NCBI GenBank assembly: GCA_024734495.1
Contig: JALMQS010000816.1
Span: 4,882,373-4,946,372 of the forward strand
Origin: Forficula auricularia
Lineage: Eukaryota; Arthropoda; Insecta; Dermaptera; Forficulidae
Length of the DNA: 64,000 bases
Reading direction: 5' to 3'
Shown one piece after another: positions 11,126 to 24,088 of this stretch (within the stretch, counting starts at the first letter, position 1; each line of letters opens with the position of its first letter). Below the pieces are notes generated by a model, which was given only the letters and a program-made list of their open reading frames with translations, ran no database searches and was not told the DNA's origin. Position numbers and translations under genes: made by a program.

Positions 11126-11164
11126 AGACTAATGATGAAGGCTAAGCCTTCGAAACTATGGTCT
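11126..11164 (+). ncRNA. Hammerhead ribozyme-like motif, one core change
   Basis: CTAATGA (11129-11135, G5 changed to A), a one-base bulge, stem II GAAGGC/GCCTTC around TAA, GAAA at 11152-11155, then stem III of two base pairs and the C17 position at 11163. The core substitution should block cleavage. Confidence 0.6.
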
Positions 11165-11330
11165 ATAAATAATATATACCGACAATACACATATATTTAA
11201 TATATATGTATGTATGTTTATTTGCATCAAGCAGAGGACAACCTCTTTATTTCTCTTTATGATTCAACAACTCAACTACATGATTTTTGGGGAGTTGGGT
11301 TGATCGGTTTCTGGGTGGAAACATTATAAA

Positions 11331-11509
11331 TAACTTATGAGGGAGAATTTTCTAGGTTAAGTTTCACAAAAAGGAAATATATTAAAACAAATGTATGTTT
11401 TTTTTTTGAGTTTGGTCTAGCTAATCAAGCTCAAAAAAAAAAAACATACATTTGTTTTAATATATTCCTTTTTGTGGCTTAACTTAAGGAAAATTCTCCT
11501 CATAAGTTA
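11331..11509. repeat. Foldback element, about 180 bp
   Basis: The outer arms TAACTTATGAGGGAGAATTTT and their complement at 11490-11509 continue through AAACAAATGTATG and a poly-T/poly-A pair to a loop of about 24 bases. Small gaps interrupt the arms. The inner AAACAAATGTATG block resembles the foldback at 27416-27568. Confidence 0.8.
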
Positions 11510-11512
11510 ACT

Positions 11513-13290
11513 CAGCTACATTCTCGGCAAAATAAAAACTTTTCAACTACCTAAGACTGATTTGACGCAACCACCCGGCTCCATTTGATTCAACTTCTTT
11601 GATTAATTGGCTCATTGAAAAAATCACGGTGATGAGGGGTCTTCCACTGAATCCGAGTTGTTGGTAGTAATTTTTTTACATGGCAGAAGGGTTATATTAA
11701 TCTCTTTGGTAAATGAAAACAAGTACCAAAGTAGTCAAGGGCTGAACTTTCATCTGGAGCCAATCTGACATATTATAGGACTCATCAATTTCTATTTAAA
11801 CTACTATGTAAAGGTAGTTGTATCACTAAAAGCATTTTCTTAGGATTTTTTTGAATATTAGACAGAATATTATTTAAATAATTCTTCATCGATTGATGAA
11901 AAAACGAAATGTATGAACAATATAGTTCCGGAGATATTAAATTCCAAAGAGTTTTTCAGACTCTTATACATTGCACTATACGGGATACTGGAAAGTTTAC
12001 ATACATATATAATTATAATTAAGAAACTCATCTTAAGATTGTTATAAAAAACTAAACCAACATTAAACAATAACTAATAAATTTTTTAAGTAAATTTTAA
12101 TTCATAGTTACAACACAGTTTCTGAGATAATAATGAAAAATTTACAATAAAAACAAGCTGGCAATAAGGCATTTATTTAACCTAAAAATGGGTTAACTTT
12201 AGTACTTTTTTGACGTTTTTTCGCTTCAACTATTGTCGCAACAGCTTTCAATCGCTTATTAAGAACTTTTTGTTTTATAAATCTTATTTTATAATGTACT
12301 TTAACTGACATTTCTATGATAAAATATATACAAGCTCAGACAGTGTTACCAGATTTGTTAAACGAGCACGGTTTTGGCTAGTAGTGGTACATAAACAGCA
12401 AAAAGTTTTGGGCTTATGAATTATGAATTTTTATTGTCTGTACTATATACTCTAGCATTAACTTTTTGGTACTATTGTCGCGGTACAACTACCTATATCT
12501 GACATTGTAAAAAAAAAATTATTCTTAACAACTCGAATTGAGTAGAAGACAACCTAGTTTTTGAAATCGAATTCTACTAGGTATTATGAGCAAAATTAAC
12601 TTTTATAAAGTCTTTTATTCCTTTGAGTTTAACTAAAAATATTCCATATTGTGATAATTGACTCGTGAAATTCGATTGGATATATCGTAGAAATAAAAGC
12701 GTGAAGCGGATATTTATCTCTTTTCAAATCGATAGCTTGTAAATTTCTTTTAGCAAGATTAACATGCAACAATAGATAAGCGAAAGCATCTGTTGTATTT
12801 ATTTCGAAAATTAAAAAAAATTCTCTCTCTGCTCTTGTAATAAATAAATAATGTTGCAAACTCTAGAAAATATTTTCGATGACGTTAATATAAAGGGTTG
12901 CATATGCTGGGCTTTAATAATTAATTTGCACCGCGTGGTGTTAATTAGTAGCGCCAATTTTCTCACTTTTTATTTCCTGACTCCTTCTTTTCATTATCAT
13001 TTTAGCAAACTTCTCCAATTAATAATTAATGAATGAAGTCCAGGTGAAATGTGCAAGAAGCTTTTGATAGATACACTGATAGGGATTGTCACAGTAAGGT
13101 CACTCGGATTTCTTTTGTGATCATAATGTCGGCTTTCGGGGACGTTAAAAAAACTTAAACTTGCACAAAAGTGGAAATTTTTAAACAATCTGCTTTCTCT
13201 CATTTTCTTGATGTATTAAACTCTTTCTCATATGAAGGGAGTAGAACTTCTTAACTTATTCTGTTGATCTCTAAATCAAAATGATTTTTT
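11513..13290. other. Unique AT-rich spacer, no gene seen
   Basis: No recognisable coding frame, RNA gene or repeat. Several short open frames on both strands overlap and show no domain. Confidence 0.4.
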
Positions 13291-13382
13291 CATAAAATAA
13301 AGAAGGACACTCTGCTCGATGAAAATAAGCAAAAACATATATATAACGAATAGAAATTTGTGTATATATAATTTATTTATAA

Positions 13383-13421
13383 GAGACTATAGTTTCGATG
13401 GTTTGGCTTTCATCATTAGTC
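13383..13421 (-). ncRNA. Degenerate hammerhead-like motif
   Basis: On the minus strand: CTAATGA (G5 changed to A), a weak stem II, then an intact GAAACTATAGTC. Stem II keeps few pairs. Probably inactive. Confidence 0.5.
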
Positions 13422-13639
13422 TTTTAATTATAAATATTTTATCTGTTATTTCTCATGGGTTATATTAATATTAATTTGTTATGTGAACATCTAGATATTC
13501 TGACAAAGCGAATTTGACTACATCCATTGGGTATTTGAACTCATTAGAAATAACAAATGAAATATTTTTAATTAAAAAAGAAGGTAAATCATTCGAACTA
13601 TAATCCCTAAAAACAAACTATATATATTTGTTATATATA

Positions 13640-13895
13640 ATATGTAATGCCTAGAGCACCTAGCGGTGCTCGGTAAATTTTGCCTCTAAATAGCTTAAGT
13701 TTCAAATTTCAAGGCTGTGCGACTTACTGAAGACGAGATATGAACGATTAAAATATTTATTTTGCGACATTACTAATTTACACCACCTTCCTTTATTTCA
13801 ATCCAATTAAAATTTATATATGACTAATAACTCATTAGACTTGAAATCGTCAGAGCCGATTTCGAGAAACCGATTATATATATATATATATATAT
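13640..13895 (-). mobile_element. Short Helitron-like family G element
   Basis: On the minus strand it begins near 13895 with TTTCTCGAAATCGGCTCTGA, continues through the family G block (GGATTGAAATAAAGGAAGG, AATATTTTAATCGTTCATAT), and ends near 13645 with ACCGAGCACCGCTAGGTGCT, a weakened version of the ACCGAGC hairpin seen at 39311 and 40095. It is a compact copy of about 250 bp. Confidence 0.55.
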
Positions 13896-14028
13896 ACAAG
13901 AATTGATCGTTTAATATAATAAGATAAGATAAGATATGTTTAATTGCGTCAAGCATAGGTAACCTTATTGATTTCACTTTTGATTCAAAAACTCTGCTAC
14001 TCTGGACAAAACAGATAAATGATTAGTT

Positions 14029-14820
14029 TTGTTGGCTTCACCATTTTGTTTTAGTTGTTTCTATTCTTACCCAGTACTTTTGGCAGACTTTTTTGCTTTA
14101 TCTGAATATACAAGACCGTTTTCCGTTTTACTGTTCTTCTGTTTAATTAAAACCAACATCGGAAAACTAAATTCCCGCACCCTGCGCTTCATGGTCTGCA
14201 TAGTTTCATCCCAAGTTCGAAAATACCCAAGGACAAAATGCAGCCTGAGGCTTTAATTCTGTTTCGCTTCCAATATGTGTACCGACATCGACATTAGAAT
14301 TCTACACATCGGAAGTTCTAAGTAATCTGTTCTCAGTATGTTAGTTTATTAAATTACATAATTTTAAACATTTGCTAAGGTCTGGACGAAATCTAATTTT
14401 TTCTTGACGACATATAGAAAAGAAACGAGGTTTAACCTCAAAATTAACCCAATATGAAATTCCGGGTCCATGATGCGGTATTCCCGAGGAAATCGGCCCC
14501 GTCGTGGTTTCGAGGGTCCAGTGCCGGACAAATGGTGCCAACTTTTAGACCGAAGAAGGCCATCGAATCGACGCTCCATTACCTCTTCACGTTTCCGGCT
14601 TCTCAAAAAATATCTGAAAATATTTCCCCACTTGAACATGAAATCCGATGGATCGTGTCTTGCAGGCACGTTCCGTTCAACTCTTCTGGAAACATTGACA
14701 TCTCGAATATTTGTATTTCACCCGTTCTGTTTATTGATTCCCTTAAATCTTTTCCGGTTGGAATTTTTTTTTCTTCTCTCACGGAAGCTTTTAAGTTACA
14801 ACTTTAGATAAATATTATTC
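14029..14820. other. Unique, GC-richer island; possible regulatory DNA
   Basis: Non-repetitive within the window. Between 14440 and 14811 several frames on both strands stay open at once (for example 117 and 101 codons), which is what a GC-rich non-coding patch gives. None shows a recognised domain. A diverged exon cannot be excluded. Confidence 0.4.
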
Positions 14821-16474
14821 TTGCAATCAATTTCTGTTTATCATTTTAAAGGAAATTAGATGTTTGTTTAAGAAATAAAAGAAATCTCTCCTGGCTGCTT
14901 GCTCATTTAAATCTACGTCGGAAGAAAGAATGTTCAAGATTTACTTTGCTTATTTGCAATCATTCTGATTTTATTTGCACACACCCGCAACCTCGACTCG
15001 ATACTTTGTAAAGATACTCTATTGATAAATTTACGTTTATCTGCTTCGAGTTATGGAGTTAGCTAAGTCTCTTAAAGCAACGACATTTAAAAAGTTTTCT
15101 TTGCTGCGAATCTTAGTGTTGTTGGTTCTCACCATTGGCACGTGGTGGATTGCAACGAATGCTTTCTCTTCTAGAAGAAGAGGTTCACCTCCCAGCTAAA
15201 TCGATTAATAAAAAAGCAAAGGAGACGAAGTTAGGTGGATGAGGTTGAGCAAGAGAGGAAGCGACCTGCAAGAAACGAGAACATAGCAAAACAAATTGTA
15301 ATGACTTAACATAATCGATAGAGAAATAGAAAAAGAAACTCTCAAGCAAAAAGCGAGTGAATTAAGGGTACATTATGGGGCGAAATGAATAAATATAGCG
15401 CAAGCAGAGGCTGGTCCAAGTAATCTTATCTGTTCGACAGAGGAACTAATTTGGCTCCAGACCAAAATTCACTTATCGCCGAGTCGGCGAATTTCTCTCC
15501 AATCCTTCTTTGTTAAATCTTTCCAAATATAGTATTCGATTAAGTCTCATTAGTTCCATAACTAGTTTTTGGATCTTTCATTGATATCGATATGGGAGAA
15601 TTTCTCGGAAGAACCTCGAACTCATCAGCCACCAAAAAGGACTCCACTAAAAAAGGGATTCGAAGCTCAAGCTTTACTCCTCCTCACCTATCCTAATTGG
15701 GAAATCTGATAAAATACTATAGGTAAACGCAAGATCAATATGACTGTCACTTTAAACTTTATTTTTATTTTTAGCAATTTTCTTAAATTTACATTTTTTC
15801 ACAATTTACTAAAGAAAAAGCTTGGAAAATCTGGCATGACTTAAGCACACCCTCTGACTAACCCCTCTCTTATATATTTTTATCATTTTATTTTTATTAT
15901 TCCACAAATAGATTACGTAACGGAGACAAACTTGCAATTTTTTGTAATTTTTCATAATTTTTTCAAAATATGTATAATACGATTAAAGTTATTTTCTTAA
16001 AATAAATAAATAAATAAGTGAAATCACGGCGTTATAAAAATAAGAAATACTGTTTTTTACAAAGATATCAAGAGTAAATAAGCATCAAGTATGATCGTTG
16101 TTATTTCAACCAAAATCTGCTCTTAGTTTCAATATAAAACAACTAAATATAAAATTTTCTTTTTATATAGTTACTTATAGTTTTTGACTTAAAGAACATA
16201 CAAATATAGTATGTTCGCTCACAAACAAACCTACAGATATTTCAACAAAATAATTAATTTTACACTAATAAGAATTTAAAGGCCGAATTAAAAATCTTAT
16301 TGGGTATATTTGAGAATGGAAATCGAACTCAATTGTGAAATCTGCTTAATTTTAAATACGAGATGTCCCTTTTTTATTTTTAAAAATAATTTATTTGTTT
16401 TTATTTGTAATATACAATATCGTGACCTTGCATTAAAAACTACATTTTTAAAAAAATATATTTGGCCTTGAAAA
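14821..16474. other. Unique spacer, no gene seen
   Basis: Moderately complex to about 15720, then AT-rich. A short (AAAT)n run lies at about 16003-16016. No coding or RNA feature recognised. Confidence 0.4.
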
Positions 16475-17515
16475 CTCCTCTAATTATGGCCATTAACAGT
16501 TATTATATTATATAATATCACATACAATATATAGATATCAACTTATTTGAATTAATATAATACAATATAATATAACAGAGTTTCTAGTCCCAAAGACTTG
16601 TATTGAATTTAATAAACTCATCTAATTATGGCCTTTACCAGTTATTACATTATATAATATCACATTCAATTTATAGATATCAAATTATTTGAATTAATAA
16701 TATACAATATAATATAATAGAGTTTCTAGTCCCAAAGATATATTATATAATATCGCCTGCAATATATAGATATCAAATTATTTGAATTAATATAATACAA
16801 ATATAATATAACAGAGTTTCTAGTCCCAAAAGACTTGTATTGAATTTAATAAACTCATCTAATTATGGCCTTTACCAGTTATTACATTATATAATATCAC
16901 ATTCAATTTATAGATATCAAATTATTTGAATTAATAATATACAATATAATATAATAGAGTTTCTAGTCCCAAAGATATATTATATAATATCGCCTGCAAT
17001 ATATAGATATCAAATTATTTGAATTAATATAATACAATATAATATAACAGAGTTTCTAGTCCTAAAAGACTTGTATTAAATGTAATAAACTCATCTAATT
17101 ATGACCATTACCAGTTATTATATTATATAATATCACATGCAATATATAGATATCAAATTATTTGAATTAATATAATACAATATAATATAGCAGTGTTTCT
17201 AGTCACAAAGAGTGAGTACTAAAATTAAAAAACTCATCTAATTATGGCCATTACTTGTTATTATATTATGTAATATCACATACAATATATAGATATCAAA
17301 TTATTTGAATTAATATAATACAATATAATATAACAGAGTTTCTAGTCCCAAAGACTGGTATTAAATTTAAAAAACTCATCTAATTATGGCCATTACCAGG
17401 TATTATATTATATAATAATATCACATGCAATATATAGATATCAAATTATTTGGATTAATATAATAAAATATAATATAACAGAGTTTCTTTGGGACTAGAC
17501 TGGTATTAAATTTAA
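16475..17515 (+). repeat. Tandem satellite-like array, 142-bp unit with 237-bp composite units
   Basis: CTC(A/C)TCTAATTATGGCC starts units at 16475, 16617, 16854, 17090, 17233 and 17375. Four spacings are 140-143 bp. The two units starting at 16617 and 16854 are 237 and 236 bp, each being a full unit plus a 95-bp partial unit, and these two are nearly identical. Each unit contains the palindrome-rich TATTATATAATATC and GATATCAAATTATTTGAATT. Confidence 0.9.
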
Positions 17516-18780
17516 TTATTAGTTTGGGCAACGTCTCGCGATAAAATGTAAAGAAATCACATTTCATCATTTACAAATTTTGCATGTACTTTTAACCATC
17601 TTGCGCCTAGTGTTTATACAACAATACGTATTCTTATGCACAGAAGGGGAATATCCTACAGGCGTTGAGTTTTTTACTTTTATTTGTCTAGAATGAATGA
17701 AGAAATCTGCAGAAATATACTTTTTAAGTTTTCTATTGCATTTAATGGAAGGAAAAGTGAAAGACTAGATTAGAATAGTTTTTTCAAAAAATTGATTAAT
17801 AATAATTAAATGTTAAATAAATGTTTTTTTTTTTTTATATATCTTTATAAATCCGTTCCTTGCTTCTATATATACTGAATAAATAAATAAATAAATAAAT
17901 GTGTCGCAGAGAGCTCTAAACATCCTTTGCAAAGCTTTTCTTGCCTCGGTGAATCTTGCAGTGGAAAGAGTAATGGACAAAAAATGCAAATGTGATACCA
18001 ATAATTTAAGTGCGATGCTAAAAAACAGAAAAAGAAAGTTTTATATTATTCAAAGAAATGAGTGGATGGACTTCTAAATCGAATTAATGAGTTTACATTC
18101 TTGAATTAAGGTTGCTGGGACAGTATCCTACAAGTCAAAATAAAATCCAAATTTTGATAAATTAGAATTACAACACAAATTAATTATTTTAATTTGATGT
18201 TACCTAACATAATTTTTAATCGGATATATGAAATAATTTAAATAATAAATATAATAAATAAATGTCTTTTGACTCGAGTCACGAGTTATTTTTAAGTGAA
18301 GCAGACACTGATATTTTTGATCATTTAGATTTGATATTTACAAAACCCTTGGTCAGAAAGTTTTTTTTTCAACGTTACCTACGATAATTTATGTATATAA
18401 ATAAAAGTTTTTTGTATTTTTCTCATCATATGATTTGACTAGATTGATCAAAATCTATGCTTTCAGGCAACATTCCCTATTCACTACGTATTAAAAGTCC
18501 GATTTTTAATAATTAATTATACGAAAACCAGTGGTCAGATCATTTTCAAAAAATTATTTTTTACGCATTTGTTATCGGTTAAAAACATATTAAAAATTCA
18601 GATTTTTAATCCAACATTGGCTTAATGTCCGAGCAACCTTAATACAAACACCGATTCAATATAATAAATACATTTCTTATAAAGCTTCTAATTACCACCT
18701 AGTAAACTCAAATCGGAAAGACCACTGAGCTCATTTCTCGGCTATCTCTAATTCTTTCTTTTATCTTGCAAAGGCACTCG
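17516..18780. other. Unique AT-rich spacer with an (AAAT)n run
   Basis: An (AAAT)n microsatellite is at 17877-17900. No gene or RNA recognised. Confidence 0.45.
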
Positions 18781-19600
18781 TCTCTATTTTAGATTCTGAC
18801 ATGAATAGCTTTTCTTCTGCCTTTTTCGCTTCGCTTTTTTCTTGTTATATACTTATATGTTTTCTCTCTTCTTTACTTCATGTAGACCATTGTACTGACA
18901 CTCAAATGAATTTCGCGTATCTCTTGTCGAATAGATTAGAATCACCTGGAATCAAGATGGGTTCCAACGGAGATCAGAGAAAAATCCATTGGGACAGAAG
19001 TTGAATTCATTCAAAATCACCGGCCGACATTAATTCGCAAAGACACATACTCTTCAGGAGATAATTGCAGCGTTTTAACCAATGATTGATGAGCGAAGTT
19101 TTCTAGAACAAGTGGGCCTATCCGGATAATTTGTAGCAATGAGTAAATCCTAAGCCTGCGAGATAAAGCGAAGGCTCAAGTGCGGGGGCCTTCTTGGTAT
19201 GCAAGTGGTTCCTTCAGAGTTATTCGCATAACGTGTCGAAGGTTCCGAGATAAGGGCTTGGGGTCACAAAGGACCAGGCCGGATTAAACGTCAAATGACA
19301 ATCTCAACTCGAAATGTTGTTTCTTGTCGGCCGGAAACATAAAAGGTAACAAATTATCTTTCATGTTAATTTGCAGACACACGGAAGACCTTAATTCATT
19401 TCTGCTGGCAAACGGCCCGGGAGAAGTTCGCAAACATCCCTTCCGATTCTTCCCGTTATTTAAATATTGTGGTAAACACACTGCGCGCAAGATTAATCGT
19501 TTTATTATGTTAACATCACTTAATGAAAATACACTTCAATTTTATTTCTTATGCTTAAGATGTATTTTCTTTACAAAATTAAAATAAAATAAAATAAATT
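18781..19600. other. Unique, GC-richer island; possible regulatory DNA
   Basis: About 18950-19480 is non-repetitive and clearly richer in GC than its surroundings. Overlapping short frames occur on both strands with no recognised domain. Candidate conserved non-coding element. Confidence 0.4.
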
Positions 19601-19854
19601 CTAAAGGAAGTGCAAGTAAATAGAAAATGAAAAACTGATAATTCGAAGAGACATAAAAAATTGAAGAATCAAATAAAAACAAATCAAATTCATATTGTTC
19701 ATTGACGTGTTCACCAACTAGTAAACAATATTTTAAAAGTGTAATCATCATCATTGAGTACACAGTCCTAAGACTGGATTGACACAAACACCCCTCTCCA
19801 CATCGGCTCTATCCATACCAACACTTTGATCTTTCAAAATGACTCGCATACCAC

Positions 19855-20245
19855 ATCCCTACTTCTAATGACAATTAAAGAGACAACTAAAGATTGTTCT
19901 TCTGCTGCGAAAAATAATTTTTTAATTGATTTACTAACGAGATTGCTTACAGGACTTTGCCTTTATCAGTCTATTAAATATGGCCGCGCAAATAAAAATC
20001 CCTATGCCGCCACATTCAGCCAAAAAACTAAATGATAAATCATGATTTACCCAGACCACGTATAAAACTACTTTCACACGTAATTCACGTGAATCAATTG
20101 TAATAGACTGATGAAGGGGCAAAGTCATCGAAACTATAGTCTCGTTGCTAAATAAATTAAAAAATTATTTTTCCTAGTGAAGACAACATCTTTTATATGT
20201 CTCCTTTAATTTATCAAAATTCTGCTGCTTTCTGCAAAAGAGAAA
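19855..20245. mobile_element. Penelope/retrozyme-like foldback
   Basis: The left arm (about 19865-19980) is a diverged inverted copy of the right arm (about 20095-20210). Shared blocks are TTTATCAGTCTATTA with its complement, TAAAAAATTATTTTTC, and GTCTC(C/T)TTTAAT. The right arm ends with AATTCTGCTGCTTTCTGC, the terminal block of this family. Confidence 0.65.
20104..20143 (+). ncRNA. Hammerhead ribozyme-like motif with damaged stem II
   Basis: CTGATGA at 20108-20114, GAAA at 20130-20133 and C17 at 20141 are intact. Stem I has A-U and G-C pairs (20106-20107 with 20142-20143). Stem II (20116-20129) keeps only about three pairs. Confidence 0.55.
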
Positions 20246-21784
20246 CTTTCAAATTTAGTTTTAATAATTAGTTAATACAGTCAACTCCTCAATCTGAACT
20301 AATTGGGGCTGTAGCCTGTTCGATTATCAGGAAAATAACTTCATCAATTGAAGATAACTGAAACCAAGTGAAAGTATTAACTGATATTTTATGTTTTCTA
20401 TTATTATTTCATTGTTTTTGCAAAGTGATACCTAAAGAATTTCACTAAATTAACGTTTACCGTTGTTTAACTCTGATGCATATACATAGACACATTTATA
20501 ATTTTTAGGTATTCTAACTGTACCTACTTCTTTTTGTTATTTTTTCAACTAATTGTGCAAAATAAGATTATAATGTCGAATATATACATAATTGTTTTAT
20601 GATTAAACAAATAAAAGTTTTCTTTATGCTTTCGGATCTCCGGGGTTCGGATTTTGAGGTTTTCACTGTCAGACTGGAGGAAGATGTGGAAACTTTTTCA
20701 ATACTCGGTAGTTGCATGTGTGCAATTTTGGTAAAATAACGATTTTAAAGTGGTGACAAATATGTAAATCTGATATTGATTTCAATTTAATGTTTTCTTA
20801 CCTAGAGTCAAAATAGCCAATAACTGACAGAATGGACGAACATTTCTAGTCATACAGAATTAATATTGTTGAAGACATGATAACACGAAACTCATTTAGG
20901 TGTGGTTTCGATTAAGATAAACATTTGTTCTTAAATTCTCCAATAAAATTGTGAATATAGGTTATGATAAGTGAAATAAATCTGTTTGCAAAATATTCGC
21001 ATAGGGTCTTTAAAAAAGATAGGACCGTCCATTTGAAAGGAGAGATGGTAGAGTCGCTTTAAAAAGGCCGTCATCTTTTCTCTTCCTTTAAGAAAAATCC
21101 TGGAAAAAATTAGAGAGGGTTCAAAAACTCATTTATATTTAGTGAAGTGAGCCAGAGTTAGAGAGCCAAGGATGGGCGAGAGGAACAGACTAATATTGAC
21201 TAATGATTTCCGAAATCTGATCAAAACATCTTAAAGCGGCTTTATGCACGCTAAAATAAGAAAATTTATAGAGCAAACGGTCGATTCAGCAAAAAAGAAA
21301 ATGAAATATTTCTACATGATAAAAAATTTCTAAAGATCTAAGATTCCCATTCATAAGGAGTTAAGCATAAAATGTTGGTAAGAGAAGAGGTCATCCAGCG
21401 GGAAGATAGCGGAGCGCAAGCGAAAATTAACCCCACACAATATTTTATTTGAATAGAGAAATATAATACCTACCATAGTAAATATTCATTTTTAAAAAGT
21501 AAGAACCGTATAAAAAATACCAGAAAGCAAATTTAGTGGAAATCTGCGGTTTTAATCCAGAAAAAAATAGTCGTTTCTAGAAAATACGTCTATTTGGATT
21601 TTTAATAAAATGAAAACCATTTTTTGCTGAGAGTATCAGATTATTTTATTTAAAAAAAAATAAATAAACACTGAGTCTTCTGATTGATTTCATTAAGCAT
21701 ATGCCTAATATACCTGTGAACATCTTTGAAATTAACTTAATTTTTACTTGCGAAAATCGAAAAGTGGACTTCAGATATATTTTT
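20246..21784. other. Unique AT-rich spacer, no gene seen
   Basis: No coding frame or repeat recognised. A GC-richer patch lies around 21000-21430. Confidence 0.4.
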
Positions 21785-22750
21785 TAACCGACTTCAAAAA
21801 AGGAGGAGCTTCTCAATTTGACTGAATTTTTTTTTTATCTATGTTACCTGATATCTTCGCCAATTGTGAACCAATTTTGATGATGGATTGGATACTGATA
21901 GCTTCAAGATAGTCAAGATACCTAACTATTTATTTATTTTATGTATGTTCAGGGAGAACTTTTTGTCTCATGGACCGATTTCAATGATTCTTTATTGGAA
22001 AGGAGGTATCTTAGGTGGTCCCATATTAATTTGGTCAAGTTCTGATGATATGATCAATGACGAAATAACGTAAATCTCCAATTTTATGAGCAAATAATCG
22101 AAATTATAATAAATAAATCTTTTATAAAAAAATCTTAAAACATCCATTTAAAACCCGCAAACGTTTGGAGAGAATTTCGTATATTTATGAAATGAATTTT
22201 ATTATCATTTTCTGATTCATTCGCCCGACACTTTCCTTATGAGATTTGCAACGTATTATATTAAGTCACTATTAATAACATCACTTAAAAAGAGGAAAAA
22301 TAAAATAACTCTCATAAAAAAAAATAAAAACCGGACTTCAAAAAATGAATTTATCAATTGCAAGAAGTAAAATAATAATAGAACTCGGAAATCTAGTAGA
22401 ATCGCACTCAAAGGTATAAAATAATTATCTAATTTAATTACGACTAAACGATCGAGATCATTAATCATGCGAAATTCAACATACTTGAAGTCGGTACCAA
22501 ACAAACTTTAGGTAAGCGAGCGTACCCGCCAAACGTACTAAATAAGATCTGTCGAGTTCGATTCATAAAATGTATATTTATGGCACCGACTTCAAAAGGT
22601 GATTTCATGTTAATTTTTCGTCCTTTAGTTGTGTAACTAAATTAGATAATTATTTTATACCTTTTAGTGCATTTTATTAGATTTTTGAGTTCTTTTATTA
22701 TTTAATTTGTTGAATTTAATTTTTTTGAAGTCGGTTTTATTTATTTTTTG
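21785..22750. repeat. GAAGTCGG-type repeat with a foldback
   Basis: AACCGACTTCAAAAAAGG at 21786 begins a repeat whose inner part (GTGAACCAATTTTGATGATG, ATGGACCGATTTCAATGATT) resembles a repeat I associate with many arthropod genomes. From about 22325 to 22745 two inverted arms face each other: CGGACTTCAAAAAAT with its complement at 22722-22736, and CAAAGGTATAAAATAATTAT with its complement near 22653-22673. Family assignment is uncertain. Confidence 0.55.
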
Positions 22751-22927
22751 TATAAAATTATTTTTTATTTATTCTCAATTCCTGAATCTTTTAATTTCAT
22801 ATAATTTAGCTACAGACACATTAATTCAACTCTGTAGCCATGGTCTTTAACGTAAATTTATATAATTAAAAAACAAATTTTTAAATTAGTGACCAGTGGA
22901 TGTTTTAACTTCAAAAAATTTAGTTTA

Positions 22928-23150
22928 GGCCCGCGCGCAAACTGAGCGCAGGGCGCGCGTAGCAGAGAACCAGCAGAGGCTTAAAGAAAGATTAAAATTT
23001 AAAAATATATTTGGCTTAGTTTTGTTGAGAATGTATGAACAAATTTCAGTAAAGTATTTATAAAAATTGTTAACGTTTTAAACAAAAATTTGCCTCTGAG
23101 GCTCTCTACTACGCAAGCGCCCTGCGCTCAATTCGAGCCCGGCGAATTTG
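22928..23150. repeat. GC-rich imperfect inverted repeat
   Basis: GAGCGCAGGGCGC near 22945 and its complement near 23117-23132, with flanking TAGCAGAGA / CTCTCTACTA, define arms of about 55 bp around about 105 bp of AT-rich DNA. The arms stand out for GC content in an AT-rich setting. Confidence 0.65.
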
Positions 23151-23377
23151 ACCTCTTGTTTTTAAATTTTTGAAAAATTATAATAATGAGAAGGGGAATT
23201 TTTTTGAACTGAGGATAGGCTGAAAGAATCCTCGAAAACATTTTTAATTTAGAAATATTTTCTTTCTTTGTTTTTCGTGTATTCGAAATAGAACAAGATA
23301 CATTTTCACTTCGGAGAGAGACGGAGTGGTCTAGTTAACCCCACTCCCACCAGATCAGTGGCAATATACTTTCACCC

Positions 23378-24042
23378 GACATGGGTATGGTCACCGGCGC
23401 ATTAGGAATCGTGCAGTCGAAAAAGTTTGGTTTTTTTTTTCCTTCTTTTTTTTGAAATATCTCAAAAAAGGCCTATATCTATTTTAGATCAAAAAAATTT
23501 TGCTCTGCCAAAAAAAGCCCCAATAAGCGTAAATCACCTGGGGGGGGGGGGGAAAAATTCAGTATTTTTCGAGATAACAATTGTTTTGTCAAAACGTCTG
23601 CTAGTTAGTTCTGTGCGTTACCAAATTTTGTGGACGAGCTGAAGCTCGGAACTAGTGTGAACATCGAAAAACCAAATTTCACAGGTAGTTTTGGTCCATT
23701 GAGATTAAGAGCTGATTAGACTTTTGGCGCATATTGACCCAAAACTAAGGGGGGGTGGAGGGGGGATAAAAATTAGGCAATCGAAGGCCATTTGAGTCGA
23801 ACTCAACCAAATTTTGTATACATAATCAGGTGGGACCCCAGTAGTCTAAAAATGCAAAAACTAACCTTCCGAAATGGGGCGGGGGGGTGTAGGTCAAAAA
23901 TGGAATTCTTTGCCATTTCTCAAACTCAACCAAATTTGTGTTACAGGTAATCAATGGGACCCCAGAAGTCTAAAAATACGAAGTGCGTAATCACCCCTAC
24001 ATGATTATAAATAATTTTAGGGACCAGGTTGTATAGTAAAGT
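23378..24042 (-). mobile_element. Family A DNA repeat, minus copy
   Basis: Reverse complement of the family seen at 28877-29675 and 60558-61245. Shared blocks include CTGATTAGATTTTGG, TCACACTAGTTT and CAAAATTTGGTTGAG (read on the matching strand). The right end TTGTATAGTAAAGT corresponds to the ACTTTACCATACAA terminus of other copies. It contains a 13-base G run at 23540-23552. Confidence 0.7.
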
Positions 24043-24088
24043 CAGGTGGATGGCCACATCAGAACACGTCAGCTTATTTATTTTATAT

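Larger units (their letters stand above)
10841..11266. mobile_element. Penelope/retrozyme-like foldback with two hammerhead-like motifs
   Basis: The left arm (about 10841-11022) and right arm (about 11080-11266) are inverted copies. From the outside inwards each carries CATAAAGA, AGAGGTTGTCCTCTGCTTGA, AATAAACATA, an AT-rich spacer, TTATTTATT, a hammerhead-like motif and a CATG(G/A)(G/A)GTCAGTATCGCGTGG-type block. The loop of about 60 bp is unique. The same architecture recurs at 62035-62470. No protein is encoded. Confidence 0.75.
13300..14012. mobile_element. Penelope/retrozyme-like foldback interrupted by a Helitron-like element
   Basis: Left arm features are CTCTGCTCGATG (about 13311), a minus-strand hammerhead-like motif (13383-13421) and TAATTATAAATATTTTAT. 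The inverted right arm holds AATATTTTTAATTAAAAAAG, a broken motif (about 13576-13613, CTGATGA lost), and ends near 13937-14012 with GCGTCAAGCATAGG and ACTCTGCTACTCTGG. A separate element at 13640-13895 splits the right arm. Confidence 0.65.

Noticed and set aside
11331..11509. Foldback tested for a hammerhead core in its loop
   Set aside because: The loop lacks CTGANGA and GAAA on either strand, so no ribozyme is claimed despite similar arm sequence.
14364..14811. Overlapping frames of 101-117 codons on both strands
   Set aside because: Frames open simultaneously on both strands in a GC-richer patch, with no domain and no splice or start context. Kept only as a unique island.
5951..17515. 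Tandem arrays considered as CRISPR-like repeats
   Set aside because: Units abut without unique spacers and are 140-170 bp; these are satellite-type repeats in a eukaryotic genome.
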